Source: UBA1765 sp045615885 (GTDB lineage: Bacteria; Fibrobacterota; Fibrobacteria; Fibrobacterales; Fibrobacteraceae). From it: a DNA stretch of 33,930 nt. Positions 16,901 through 23,514 of this stretch are shown piece after piece; within the stretch, counting starts at the first letter, position 1; each line of letters opens with the position of its first letter. Both the position numbers and the translations under genes were made by a program. The notes under the pieces are model-generated. The model ran no database searches. It was not told the DNA's origin and worked only from the letters and a program-made list of their open reading frames with translations. The DNA lies in assembly GCA_045615885.1 (NCBI GenBank), contig JAZLFR010000005.1:1-33930 (forward strand), in the 5' to 3' direction.

Positions 16901-17288
16901 CAAATTCACGAGATGGTCTCCTGCAATAGAGTTCGTCACTAAAAATACAACTTACGAAGCAATATTTGATTCTACTGAAATTGTAAAATCCAGCAGTTCA
17001 AGTAACCCTGGATCAAGTTCAAGTGAAAAGATTGAAAGCTCGTCTTCTAGTGAATTAAATACACTTGCTGCAACAAGTTTGCCCTTGCGATTCCGCTTAT
17101 CTGTTGTTGGTCGAAATATCCAGATTGCTGGAGCCAGTGTTGGAACGGCGTATGCACTCCTTGATATGCAAGGACGAATTGTGTACAAGGGGAGCGTATC
17201 TAATACTAATTTCAGCGTGTCTGTTTCTTATGCAGGAAGTTACCTGATGAAAATAGGAAATCAGATACAACGAGTGAATGTGAAGTAA
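13929..17288 (+). CDS. Secreted surface protein with GLUG-like region, nine InlB-type repeats and C-terminal sorting-like domain
   Basis: This 1119-aa protein has a signal peptide (about residues 1-24, ending near SNAIAAA). A glycine-rich region (about 60-340) with repeated VGGFVAHNDG, GGIAGHNNG and GGIAGKNSG motifs resembles GLUG repeats. About residues 410-1018 form nine tandem InlB B-type (Listeria-Bacteroides) repeats of about 65 residues, each with a YxVxF start, a Y(F)AGW(S/N)P core and a YTAxxD end. Then a serine linker (SSSSNPGSSSSE) and a C-terminal beta-domain ending in QIQRVNVK follow, similar to type IX-like sorting tails used by Fibrobacter secreted proteins. Likely cell-surface, for adhesion or interaction. 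AAGGAG precedes the ATG by 8 nt. A strong terminator follows. Confidence 0.88.
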   Translation: MKITKLYLIIVSLVASLVSNAIAAAWTGSMSEPENMKKIDGKSFYVITTADELAWFASQVNSGKSTINAVLGNNIVFGKDNSTRCSAKWTPIGKDPNHKFGGILDGAGYTIYGIYVDSIPVAGIIGVLETGGVVRNLRANTGYIRGSFRVGGFVAHNDGTIQSAENNNRIEGFYKNSSDTTSIYVGGIAGHNNGMIATSSNKMPVNNKAPTSLSGGIAGKNSGQIYNSGNSGSVSAIIYKTGARYEAGTSDGIYSGGIAGHNTGSINRIKNIGNVSADGHIVYYDDLCVGCNIEQSQDVYRKTYSGGIVGLSSTTISNAINNGKISNSNKKNRYINGIVASGIAKNSIDQQSFKYWLNETEIQGTAENMQKDQFAWMLNTTDGTEENSGVWTRGTDGYPTFANEDSLPIYKVVFNDDGVTSNRYTNYKGLATFPDNPEPVEGYIFSGWFNSENVKVKPSTIFTADQTVNAVYVDASDVYYTINFYNEDKTLLKSYSAQHGSIVTYDGEEPVKAPSAEYSYSFAGWNVEPTNAVEDFDYYATYTSTKRSYSIEFRDFDGTLLQSSTNLYGSVPNCTKNLNRASTMEWNYSFKGWTPTIKSVSGEAVYTAIYDSSKVEYTVTFMNGSTVFETQQVAYGTPARTPSEKPFRDGYKFVGWSPSYARITTNLTISALFEELIYHTITILDNDGNKVDNVNVVDEEPYTLPAALQKEGYEFIGWFNGDVLLGFSGDKIPVSADMSITAHYKILSYTVTFVNYDGTIWDKKTVEYGTVPSYIVPSRPKTAQYTYYFNTWSPIVGKVTKDITYTAVYLSVVNEYKISFVDENGNLLKSSSVAYGVRPTAPATPIKSSTEKYTYNFAGWSPSIEDVTGPATYTALFDSSLNNYSISFKNGMETLQSTSIAYGNKPEYKGTVPTRTASAKYSYTFAGWNPAIENVTGPATYTALFDSTLNNYTVVFMNGTTVLQNSFIAYGEVPEYKGAEPSRKATDKYSFKFTRWSPAIEFVTKNTTYEAIFDSTEIVKSSSSSNPGSSSSEKIESSSSSELNTLAATSLPLRFRLSVVGRNIQIAGASVGTAYALLDMQGRIVYKGSVSNTNFSVSVSYAGSYLMKIGNQIQRVNVK

Positions 17289-17311
17289 TCTTATCAGAAA
17301 TACAGTAAAAA

Positions 17312-17338
17312 AGAGCGAACTTTGGGTTCGCTCTTTTT
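17312..17338 (+). terminator. Intrinsic terminator after the surface-protein gene
   Basis: A 9-bp stem, agagcgaac/gttcgctct, with a short loop, preceded by A residues and followed by TTTTT. Confidence 0.9.
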
Positions 17339-17512
17339 GCGTATTTGTTTTGAGGGGGACGAAAAAAGAATGAAACGTCTGGTGTAAAAATAATTTTTCA
17401 AAATGTGAATTTTGAAAGAAAAATACAAGTTTTGTGAAAACAAGGGCTGTTTGTTGTGTTGAAAATCCTGTTTTGACAAACTGATAGATTAGTGAACTCG
17501 TATATAGTTTAT

Positions 17513-17536
17513 GTAACCTCATGAATGTGAGGTTAC
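17513..17536. promoter_or_regulatory. Candidate operator dyad
   Basis: A perfect 9-bp inverted repeat, gtaacctca/tgaggttac, with a 6-nt centre, lies 39 nt before the small ORF at 17575. It covers the region where the -35 box for TATAAT (17548-17553) would sit. No cognate regulator can be assigned. Confidence 0.45.
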
Positions 17537-17574
17537 CGATGTGAATCTATAATAATTATACCAAAAGGTAGGGT

Positions 17575-17769
17575 ATGAAATTCAAAATCACAGTAAATAA
17601 ACATCATGGAATGGTCAACCCCAAAAAATGTAAATCAACAAGAAATGGAGATTGGACACCCCAAAAAGATTCTCCCAAAAGACGATATGGAATGCATAAA
17701 TTTAAGTGGCTTGATTTCTTCAAACGATTATTTTTATTTGCTGTAACGATTAAGCATCTTCTTGAGTGA
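17575..17769 (+). CDS. Small basic protein of unknown function
   Basis: A 64-aa, strongly basic protein (many Lys, Arg and His) with a hydrophobic C-terminal stretch (FFKRLFLFAVTIKHLL) that could be membrane-seeking. A Shine-Dalgarno-like AAGG lies 6 nt before the ATG, and a dyad with a TATAAT box lies upstream. No family is recognised. The basic, partly hydrophobic composition resembles small toxic or membrane-active peptides, but this is not evidence of function. It may be a chance reading frame. Confidence 0.4.
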   Translation: MKFKITVNKHHGMVNPKKCKSTRNGDWTPQKDSPKRRYGMHKFKWLDFFKRLFLFAVTIKHLLE

Positions 17770-17789
17770 ACATAGATGTTCATGTGTTT

Positions 17790-18006
17790 TCTACAGAAAT
17801 TCGCGTTAGGGATAGTTACCCGTATGGGCCGAGACTTTAGGCTCGGTGAGCGAAGCGAGTATAGCCCGACCCGGCGGCGGTTTCGTTGTGTGGTTCTCTG
17901 GAGCCGGGGAACGCCCAAATGCAAAGGGGCGAACCGTTGCAGAAACTTCCTCGGCTCGGCAATGGGTCCACAAGTGGCCCCGCTGCTCTCGCCTTGCGGA
18001 GTTTTT
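17790..18006. repeat. GC-rich structured element fused to the truncated leuS copy
   Basis: A GC-rich stretch between the AT-rich island and the second leuS fragment. It contains a ccgag/ctcgg hairpin (near 17828-17845) and gcgaagcgag-type motifs. It has no recognisable gene. Its reading frame runs without a stop into leuS codons, giving a chimeric frame from 17776, but no family supports translation of the leading part. It looks like a dispersed repeat at a recombination joint. Confidence 0.4.
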
Positions 18007-19242
18007 CCCATCATCCACTGGGAAGATGGCGAAATCTCTACCGTCGATGACGACCAGCTGCCGGTTCAGCTGCCGGATCTGCAGGACTACAAGCCGGGTG
18101 ACGGCGGTCAGTCTCCGCTGGCCAACGCAACCGAATGGCTCAATGTTGTAGACAAGAATGGCCGCAAGGGCGTTCGCGAAACCAACACCATGCCGCAGTG
18201 GGCAGGTTCCTGCTGGTACTACCTCCGCTATATCGATGCTTGCAACGGCGATGCATTCCTGGCCAAGGAACTTGAAAAGTACTGGATGCCAGTTGACTTG
18301 TATGTGGGCGGTGCAGAACACGCTGTGCTCCACTTGCTGTACAGCCGTTTCTGGCACAAGGTCCTCTTCGACCTGGGCCTCGTCTCTACCGACGAACCCT
18401 TCCAGAAGCTCTTTAACCAGGGCATGATTCTTGCCTTCGCATACGAAGACGCTGCTGGCTCCAAGGTTCCCACCAACGAAGTGGAAGAAAAGAACGGCAA
18501 GTTCTTCAAGAAGGGTACCGACATCGAACTGAAGCAGATCGTTGCCAAGATGAGTAAGTCCCTGAAGAACGTTGTGAACCCGGACGACGTGGTTCGCGAC
18601 TACGGTGCAGACAGCCTTCGTTTGTACGAAATGTTCATGGGCCCTCTCGACGCTGTAAAGCCTTGGCAGACCAAGGGCATCGAAGGCATGAACCGCTTCC
18701 TTGCTCGTGCATGGCGCTCTGTAATCGGCGACGAAGATGTTGCTCCTGTATTTGTTGACGAAGCAGCTCCTGAAGATATTCAGAAGATTATGCACCAGAC
18801 AATTATCAAGGTTACAAGCGATCTTGATAACATGAGCTTCAACACTGCAATTAGCCAGCTGATGATCTTCAACAACGAAATGATGAAGATGGACAAGCGC
18901 TATCGCGAACCATGCGAAACATTCGTAAAGCTCTTGCACCCGTTTGCACCGCACATTGCTGAAGAAATGTGGAGCATCCTCGGTCACGAAGGATCCCTCA
19001 CCAACGTGGCATGGCCTGAAGCCGACGCAAGCAAGGCTGTGGAAAACACCGTCGAAGTCGTGTTCCAGGTGAACGGCAAGCTCCGCGCCAAGGCAAATGT
19101 CGATAAGAGTCTGGACAAGGCTGCTTTGGAAAAGCTGGCACTTGAAAACGATCGAGTACAGGAATTCACTAAGGGAATGCAAGTTGTTAAGATTATCGCA
19201 GTCCCAGGAAAGCTTGTCAATATCGTCGTAAAGCCTGCTTAA
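18007..19242 (+). pseudogene. leuS: 5'-truncated second copy of leuS (codons 487-895 plus two)
   Basis: From cccatcatcc onward this aligns without gaps to the complete gene from 10378 to its end, with two extra codons (Pro-Ala) before the stop. It keeps the KMSKS motif and the anticodon-binding and C-terminal domains. It lacks the HIGH motif and editing domain, so it cannot charge tRNA alone. Most differences from the complete copy are synonymous; a few amino acids differ (for example DDAEL to DDDQL, and the last 40 residues). The fragment therefore comes from a functional, diverged leuS allele rather than from long decay. Two blocks are identical over 74 and 123 nt. No ribosome site is visible at the junction. 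Confidence 0.9.
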
Positions 19243-19480
19243 TGATCGCGTGAAGGATTGCCCCTGAGCCGAGTGCAGCGACCACGCTTGCGTGGGCATT
19301 GTGTATGTGCACCAAACATGTCGCTCGAAAATAGAAATGCAAGCATTTCTACTTTACTCGTTTAGATGTTTGTGCCGAGGCGATTGGGCAAGCGCTCGTA
19401 GAGCGCAATTTACCAACGGCAAGACCGTCGTGAAGGTCATTGCCGTGTCGGGTAAGTTGGTGAATATCGTGGTGAAGTAA
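19241..19480 (+). pseudogene. leuS: Third leuS 3' end, split by a 150-bp insert
   Basis: Bases 19241-19256 (aatgatcgcgtgaagg) match the leuS codons for NDRVKE, and 19407-19480 match the next codons to the stop (FTNGKTVVKVIAVSGKLVNIVVK would be completed here). Between them is a 150-bp foreign segment. The tail differs from the complete gene at 8 of 74 bases, with Pro to Ser as the clear amino-acid change. It is closer to the complete gene than to the second copy in this part. It overlaps the stop region of the second copy by two bases. Confidence 0.85.
19257..19406. mobile_element. 150-bp hairpin-rich insert in the third leuS tail
   Basis: It contains three perfect hairpins: ccacgc-tt-gcgtgg (19282-19295), tagaaatgc/gcatttcta (19332-19351) and gcgctc-gta-gagcgc (19392-19406). 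ttgccc (19258) and gggcaa (19386) could close a larger fold. The last hairpin ends exactly at the junction with leuS. No coding potential. It may be a MITE- or REP-type element; no target-site duplication is obvious. Confidence 0.5.
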
Positions 19481-19503
19481 CTGAGAAAAGTAAAAAAATA
19501 GTG

Positions 19504-19520
19504 AAACCTGAAGGTTTTTT
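19504..19520 (+). terminator. Weak intrinsic terminator after the leuS remnants
   Basis: aaacct-ga-aggttt is followed by three further T residues. The stem is short, so efficiency is uncertain. It lies just before the methyltransferase promoter region. Confidence 0.4.
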
Positions 19521-19535
19521 CTATTCTTTTTTTTG

Positions 19536-19541
19536 TATAAT
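19536..19541 (+). promoter_or_regulatory. -10 box implying a leaderless methyltransferase mRNA
   Basis: TATAAT ends 7 bp before the ATG at 19549, so transcription would begin at or within a base of the start codon. No Shine-Dalgarno is present before that ATG. The -35 region is poor. An alternative is translation from further upstream, but the residues encoded there do not look like protein. Confidence 0.45.
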
Positions 19542-19548
19542 TGCATTC

Positions 19549-20499
19549 ATGGAAGATAAAGTCTTGACAGTGGGTAGCATGTTTGCCGGTATTGGCGGAA
19601 TTTGTTTGGCTTTTAAGCAAAATGGATGTCAGCTTGTATGGGCTAATGAGATTGATAAATATGCCTGCCGTACTTATAGATTGAACTTCGGAAACGATTA
19701 TTTGGTTGAAGGTGATATTCAAAAAATTTCGGGCAAAGATATCCCTCAAATGGACATCCTTACGGCAGGATTTCCTTGCCAGGCTTTTTCGTCAGTTGGC
19801 TTGAAAGAAGGCTTCCAGGATCCCCGTGGAAATTTATTTTTTGAAACGGCTCGCATTATTCACGAAAAGAAACCGAGAGCAGTTTTACTTGAAAATGTCG
19901 CAAATCTTGTGAAGCATGACGATGGAAAAACATTTCAAATTATAAAGGATACTTTGGAATCTTTGAAATATCATGTTTCATACAAGGTAATGAACGCCAA
20001 GGAATATGGTGATATTCCCCAGCAGAGAAATCGCATATATATAGTAGCCTTTAGGTATAAGAAAGATTTCCTTAAGTTTCAATTTCCAGAGCCAGTAGAA
20101 CTTTCCAAAACGGCTTTTGATCTGTACGACAAGAAAAAGCAAGACCCAAAATACTATATGAATGGTCATCGTATGTGGGATCGTATGATGGAGTATATGA
20201 ATGATCGAAAGCGGGTTTATCGGTTTACTGACTGGGGCTTGTCAAGAGGTATGGAAGGCATTTGTCCGACTTTGTTGGCCGCTATGGGTAGCCGTTTTGA
20301 AAGGATCCCTTTTTTTTATGATAAATACTCTGTGCGCTTGATGACTCCCAGAGAATGTGCTCGATTGCAGGGCTTTCCAGAAGATTATTTGCTGCCTACA
20401 GAAAACGAAAAACAAGTATATAAGCAAATAGGTAATTCAGTTTGTGTTCCAGTTGTTTCTAGAATTGCCGAACGAATGGTAAAGGTACTGAAGAGGTAG
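19549..20499 (+). CDS. DNA (cytosine-5-)-methyltransferase, first of pair
   Basis: This 316-aa protein transfers a methyl group from S-adenosylmethionine to C5 of cytosine in a specific site. The motif order is complete: motif I FAGIGG (12-17), motif IV GFPCQAFSS with catalytic C77, motif VI LLENV, motif VIII QQRNRIYIV, motif IX TPRECARLQGFP and motif X QIGNS. The short region between VIII and IX is the target-recognition domain. The ATG is placed just before motif I, as is usual. The gene is followed after 2 nt by the second methyltransferase, so they form one transcript. Its job is to protect host DNA from the nucleases encoded opposite. AT-rich composition suggests transfer. Confidence 0.95.
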   Translation: MEDKVLTVGSMFAGIGGICLAFKQNGCQLVWANEIDKYACRTYRLNFGNDYLVEGDIQKISGKDIPQMDILTAGFPCQAFSSVGLKEGFQDPRGNLFFETARIIHEKKPRAVLLENVANLVKHDDGKTFQIIKDTLESLKYHVSYKVMNAKEYGDIPQQRNRIYIVAFRYKKDFLKFQFPEPVELSKTAFDLYDKKKQDPKYYMNGHRMWDRMMEYMNDRKRVYRFTDWGLSRGMEGICPTLLAAMGSRFERIPFFYDKYSVRLMTPRECARLQGFPEDYLLPTENEKQVYKQIGNSVCVPVVSRIAERMVKVLKR

Positions 20500-20501
20500 A
20501 T

Positions 20502-21575
20502 ATGGCTTTGAATATTATGGATTTGTTTGCTGGAGTGGGTGGCCTTAGTTATGGTTTTTCGAAAATTTCTGACTTTAAAATTGTAGCTGCCAATGAAATT
20601 GGAGAAGATATTGCGAAAGCCTATACATTGAATCATCCTGATGTCAAGATGCTTAACTGTGATATAGGAAGCTTAACGGAAGAGCTTTTGAAAGAAACCC
20701 TTGCTGGTAAGAATGTGGATGTCGTTGTTGGGGGCCCGCCTTGCCAATCCTACTCTACTTTGGGCAAGCGTCAAATGGATGATCGCGCCAATTTGTTCAT
20801 GCAGTATAAGAGAATTTTGCAAATTCTAAAGCCAAAGGCTTTTATTTTTGAAAATGTTTCTGGACTTTTGAGCATGGATAAAGGTCGTCTATTTCCTAAA
20901 ATACAGGCAGAGTTCCGTGAACTTGGATATGATTTAAAATATAAGTTACTGGATGCTGTTGATTTCGGGGTTCCTCAACACCGTGAAAGAGTCATTCTTG
21001 TCGGGATGTTGGGAGAGAATAATTTTGAGTATCCGGAAGCTTCGCATGGGGAAGGCAAAAAACCTTATGTCACCTTGAAGGATGCTCTTGGTGATTTACC
21101 TGTTTTGAAAAGCGGCTGTTCGGATGATCGCTATGCGAAATCGGCTGATAATGAATTCTTAAAATTTGTTCGAGCTAAAAACTCCTGTCACTTGGAAGAA
21201 CATGACGCCCCTAACAATGGGGAACATCTTATCCGGATTATGCAGGCACTTGGTGATGGCCAAAGTAAGGACGATTTGCCGGAAGATATCCGTCCAAAAA
21301 GTGGTTATGGCAATACCTATGCAAAATTATGGTGGGAAAAGCCTTCGACAACTATAACAAGAAATTTCGCTTGCCCGTCATCCTCCCGTTGCATTCATCC
21401 TCGAGATTCTCGCGCAATGACTATTCGCGAGGGCGCTAGGTTGCAGAGTTTTCCGGATGACTACAAGTTTGCTGGCCCAGATGGAATGAAACGCCTTGAA
21501 ATTGGAAATGCTGTTCCGCCGTTACTTTCTATGGCCTTGGCAAAGCAGATGATAAAGGCTCTGAAGAATAGTTAG
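20502..21575 (+). CDS. DNA (cytosine-5-)-methyltransferase, second of pair
   Basis: A 357-aa C5-methyltransferase with motif I DLFAGVGGLSYGF, motif IV GGPPCQSYSTLGKR (catalytic C81), motif VI FENVSGLL, motif VIII QHRERVILVG, motif IX TIREGARLQSFPDDY and motif X EIGNAVPP. The long region between VIII and IX (about residues 180-300) gives a recognition domain unlike that of the upstream enzyme. GAGGT lies 4 nt before the ATG. Two C5 methyltransferases side by side fit either an asymmetric recognition site needing one enzyme per strand or two superposed systems. The stop lies one base from the stop of the convergent HNH nuclease gene. Confidence 0.95.
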   Translation: MALNIMDLFAGVGGLSYGFSKISDFKIVAANEIGEDIAKAYTLNHPDVKMLNCDIGSLTEELLKETLAGKNVDVVVGGPPCQSYSTLGKRQMDDRANLFMQYKRILQILKPKAFIFENVSGLLSMDKGRLFPKIQAEFRELGYDLKYKLLDAVDFGVPQHRERVILVGMLGENNFEYPEASHGEGKKPYVTLKDALGDLPVLKSGCSDDRYAKSADNEFLKFVRAKNSCHLEEHDAPNNGEHLIRIMQALGDGQSKDDLPEDIRPKSGYGNTYAKLWWEKPSTTITRNFACPSSSRCIHPRDSRAMTIREGARLQSFPDDYKFAGPDGMKRLEIGNAVPPLLSMALAKQMIKALKNS

Positions 21576-21576
21576 T

Positions 21577-22287
21577 TTAGACTTTAAGAATGATTTTTAG
21601 TCGATCGTAGATTTCTTGCTGCATTTCTTTTGAACAATTGTCTACAATTTTTGAATTTGCAATTCCTATAACTCTGCCTTTGGTATCATAAATCCAGTAG
21701 TTTCTATCGGGACGGTTACATTTTTCGCATTGTGGAATTATGTTTCCTGGTTCCAACGGCTTGCTTGGGTCCATGTGTCCTTTCTGTAGTTTTGTAGTGG
21801 TATTTCTCCAGTAGCGGTGGGGGTGTCCTTCCTGCGATCCACAGCATGCGCAACGATATTCATATTGTTTTTTTAGGCATTCCCAATAATTCCCATCAAC
21901 GGGTTCTTCCCGCCTTTCTGCGGTAAACCCGGGATAGGGCTTCTCTAACGATTCCAGTTTGTAGTCTCCTGGACCTAGTTCGATTGAAGACTTGTCATTT
22001 CGAGTACCTGAAAGAATAAACCAACCTTTCTGTGCACCCAGATGTCTTGCCTGTTGGACATCAAGAGTGTCTGGGAAGAATTCCCTAATAAAATTAGTAA
22101 GTTCGTTTTTTGATACAATTCTTGTGTTTGGGTATCCATTTGCGAGGTATACCAATGTCAGTGCGTCTTTGGTGTAGGAGTCATTTTTGTCTTTTAATTT
22201 CGGCAGTTTTACTCCATGTTTTTTTAGGTGTTTTTGGTGAAAGCTGGTTATGGTCTCGTAAATCTCCTGGATTTTTTTTTCTTCCAT
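21577..22287 (-). CDS. HNH endonuclease, probable type II restriction enzyme
   Basis: This 236-aa protein has a C-terminal HNH module. A zinc-binding pair, C146-x2-C149, sits in YRCACCG; the catalytic His is probably H171 in KGHMDP; then GNIIPQCEKCN provides N182 and the second zinc pair C187-x2-C190. HNH nucleases use one metal ion to cut DNA. The N-terminal 130 residues would recognise DNA. The ATG shares one base with the stop of the upstream C-protein gene (TGATG); a GTG one codon earlier is also possible. It is the last gene of the minus-strand operon. Location between methyltransferases and a second nuclease supports a restriction role. Confidence 0.8.
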   Translation of the reverse strand: MEEKKIQEIYETITSFHQKHLKKHGVKLPKLKDKNDSYTKDALTLVYLANGYPNTRIVSKNELTNFIREFFPDTLDVQQARHLGAQKGWFILSGTRNDKSSIELGPGDYKLESLEKPYPGFTAERREEPVDGNYWECLKKQYEYRCACCGSQEGHPHRYWRNTTTKLQKGHMDPSKPLEPGNIIPQCEKCNRPDRNYWIYDTKGRVIGIANSKIVDNCSKEMQQEIYDRLKIILKV

Positions 22288-22496
22288 CACTTAATACCCT
22301 CAAAAAGTTCAGATAATGAAATTTTAAAGCCTTTGGCTAGTTTTTCCAAGTTGATTAAAGAAACATTGCGTTTGCCGGATTCTATAGATGCGTAATATGT
22401 TCGGTCCATATCAATCGAGTTTGCAAAATCTTCTTGACTAAGGCTTGTTTTTTGCCGTAATTCTTTTAATCTCTGTCCTAATTTTGTTTTAATCAT
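22287..22496 (-). CDS. XRE-family controller (C) protein
   Basis: A 69-aa helix-turn-helix protein (RLKELRQKTSLSQEDFANSI, then DRTYYASIESGKR) of the size and layout of C proteins. C proteins time restriction-modification expression so that methylation precedes nuclease production. They bind as dimers to paired operators. It is encoded between the two nucleases, 2 nt after the stop of the first and overlapping the start of the HNH gene. This central position differs from the common arrangement with the C gene leading, and implies that all three are made from one upstream promoter. Confidence 0.85.
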   Translation of the reverse strand: MIKTKLGQRLKELRQKTSLSQEDFANSIDMDRTYYASIESGKRNVSLINLEKLAKGFKISLSELFEGIK

Positions 22497-22498
22497 AC

Positions 22499-23344
22499 TT
22501 AACCTTTTGCTAGCTTTTGCACTTTCTCAAAGTTGTGGTGAAATTGCATTTGGCCTTGATGCCATTGCACAAAGCCGAATGGCAATTGTATTGTGGTTCC
22601 CCCGTTTTTGATGCTGTAATCAGTTTCTTCTTTGCTGGCCTGTTTTGCGGCACATGCTATTTTTTCCGTTTCAAAAATCTCATCCGTATTATTTTCTCCG
22701 AGAAGATTTATGTACCAAACATAATCGGACCACTCGCTTTTGTCCTTTGCGGCACCCATGGCAAAGGATAATTTTGTTAACTCGTATGCATTGTCGCGGA
22801 ACCATTGGAGCATTTCAGTGTATAGATTCTCGTTATATCGCTTTAATGTTGTGGCGTTGAGACTATGATGACGCTTTTGCAAGTTGAAATTGTTTGTGTC
22901 GGATTTATCTGCAAATTTTTCTATGATTGCGTCTGCGTCATCGGCTGCTGCCCAAAATAATTCCATGGCTCTTTTTATATTTTCTGGAATACTCTTCTTA
23001 AATTGTTTCTCAAATACTTGAAAAAATAGGCCGACTCTTATAAAATAAACTTGCCCGCCAAGGCTTTTTTTTATCGATACATTAGTGGAAGTTCCGTTTT
23101 TGTAATGAATTTTCAGGTCTGTTTTAGACTTTGTCTTTTTGCCCAAAATACCAGGAACATTTGTTTCGTGCAATCCTCCGATGGAAATAGATTCTATTTC
23201 AGCGTCCGATTTGTTTATTCTCTCAAGAAGCTTGTTTTTGTATTTGGAATCTTTATCCAGTTTTTGTTTTACAAGGCTTTCGTTTGTGTGTCCTGACAAC
23301 TTAGCGTGTTTCCAGCCTGTAGCTCTATCTCTAGAATTAGACAT
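22499..23344 (-). CDS. Probable type II restriction endonuclease, PD-(D/E)XK-like
   Basis: This 281-aa protein contains KTDLKI (D76) followed 14 residues later by SIKKS (S90, K92) and GGQVY. This resembles restriction enzymes in which the second PD-(D/E)XK acid is replaced, giving D...SxK. E60 in GLHE could supply another acid. The rest is helical with no recognised domain. The start is the ATG with AAGGAG 6 nt upstream, rather than earlier in-frame codons. It leads the operon with the C protein and HNH nuclease. The family is inferred from motif and context; no exact isoschizomer can be named. Confidence 0.7.
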   Translation of the reverse strand: MSNSRDRATGWKHAKLSGHTNESLVKQKLDKDSKYKNKLLERINKSDAEIESISIGGLHETNVPGILGKKTKSKTDLKIHYKNGTSTNVSIKKSLGGQVYFIRVGLFFQVFEKQFKKSIPENIKRAMELFWAAADDADAIIEKFADKSDTNNFNLQKRHHSLNATTLKRYNENLYTEMLQWFRDNAYELTKLSFAMGAAKDKSEWSDYVWYINLLGENNTDEIFETEKIACAAKQASKEETDYSIKNGGTTIQLPFGFVQWHQGQMQFHHNFEKVQKLAKG

Positions 23345-23382
23345 TTTATGCTCCTTTTTTTTCATAATGGAAAATATGTTTT

Positions 23383-23407
23383 GTTGAAAATGAATCAACG
23401 GATTATA
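23383..23407 (-). promoter_or_regulatory. Promoter -10 and candidate operator of the nuclease operon
   Basis: On the minus strand TATAAT (23407-23402) lies about 60 nt before the nuclease start, and a gttga/tcaac inverted repeat (23383-23399) covers the expected transcription start. This is a plausible site for the C protein, but the sequence is not a recognised C-box. Confidence 0.4.
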
Positions 23408-23514
23408 AGCAACAATTTTAAACGATCTTAGTTCATCGCTTGGTGTATGCTGGAGTTTGATAAGAGAGTTGCATAAGTTACTGAGTGCACTGCGCAACCC
23501 TAAAAGGTAAAACA

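Noticed and set aside
17806..19299. Minus-strand open frame over the truncated leuS
   Set aside because: Same antisense shadow as over the complete gene, so it is explained by leuS coding.
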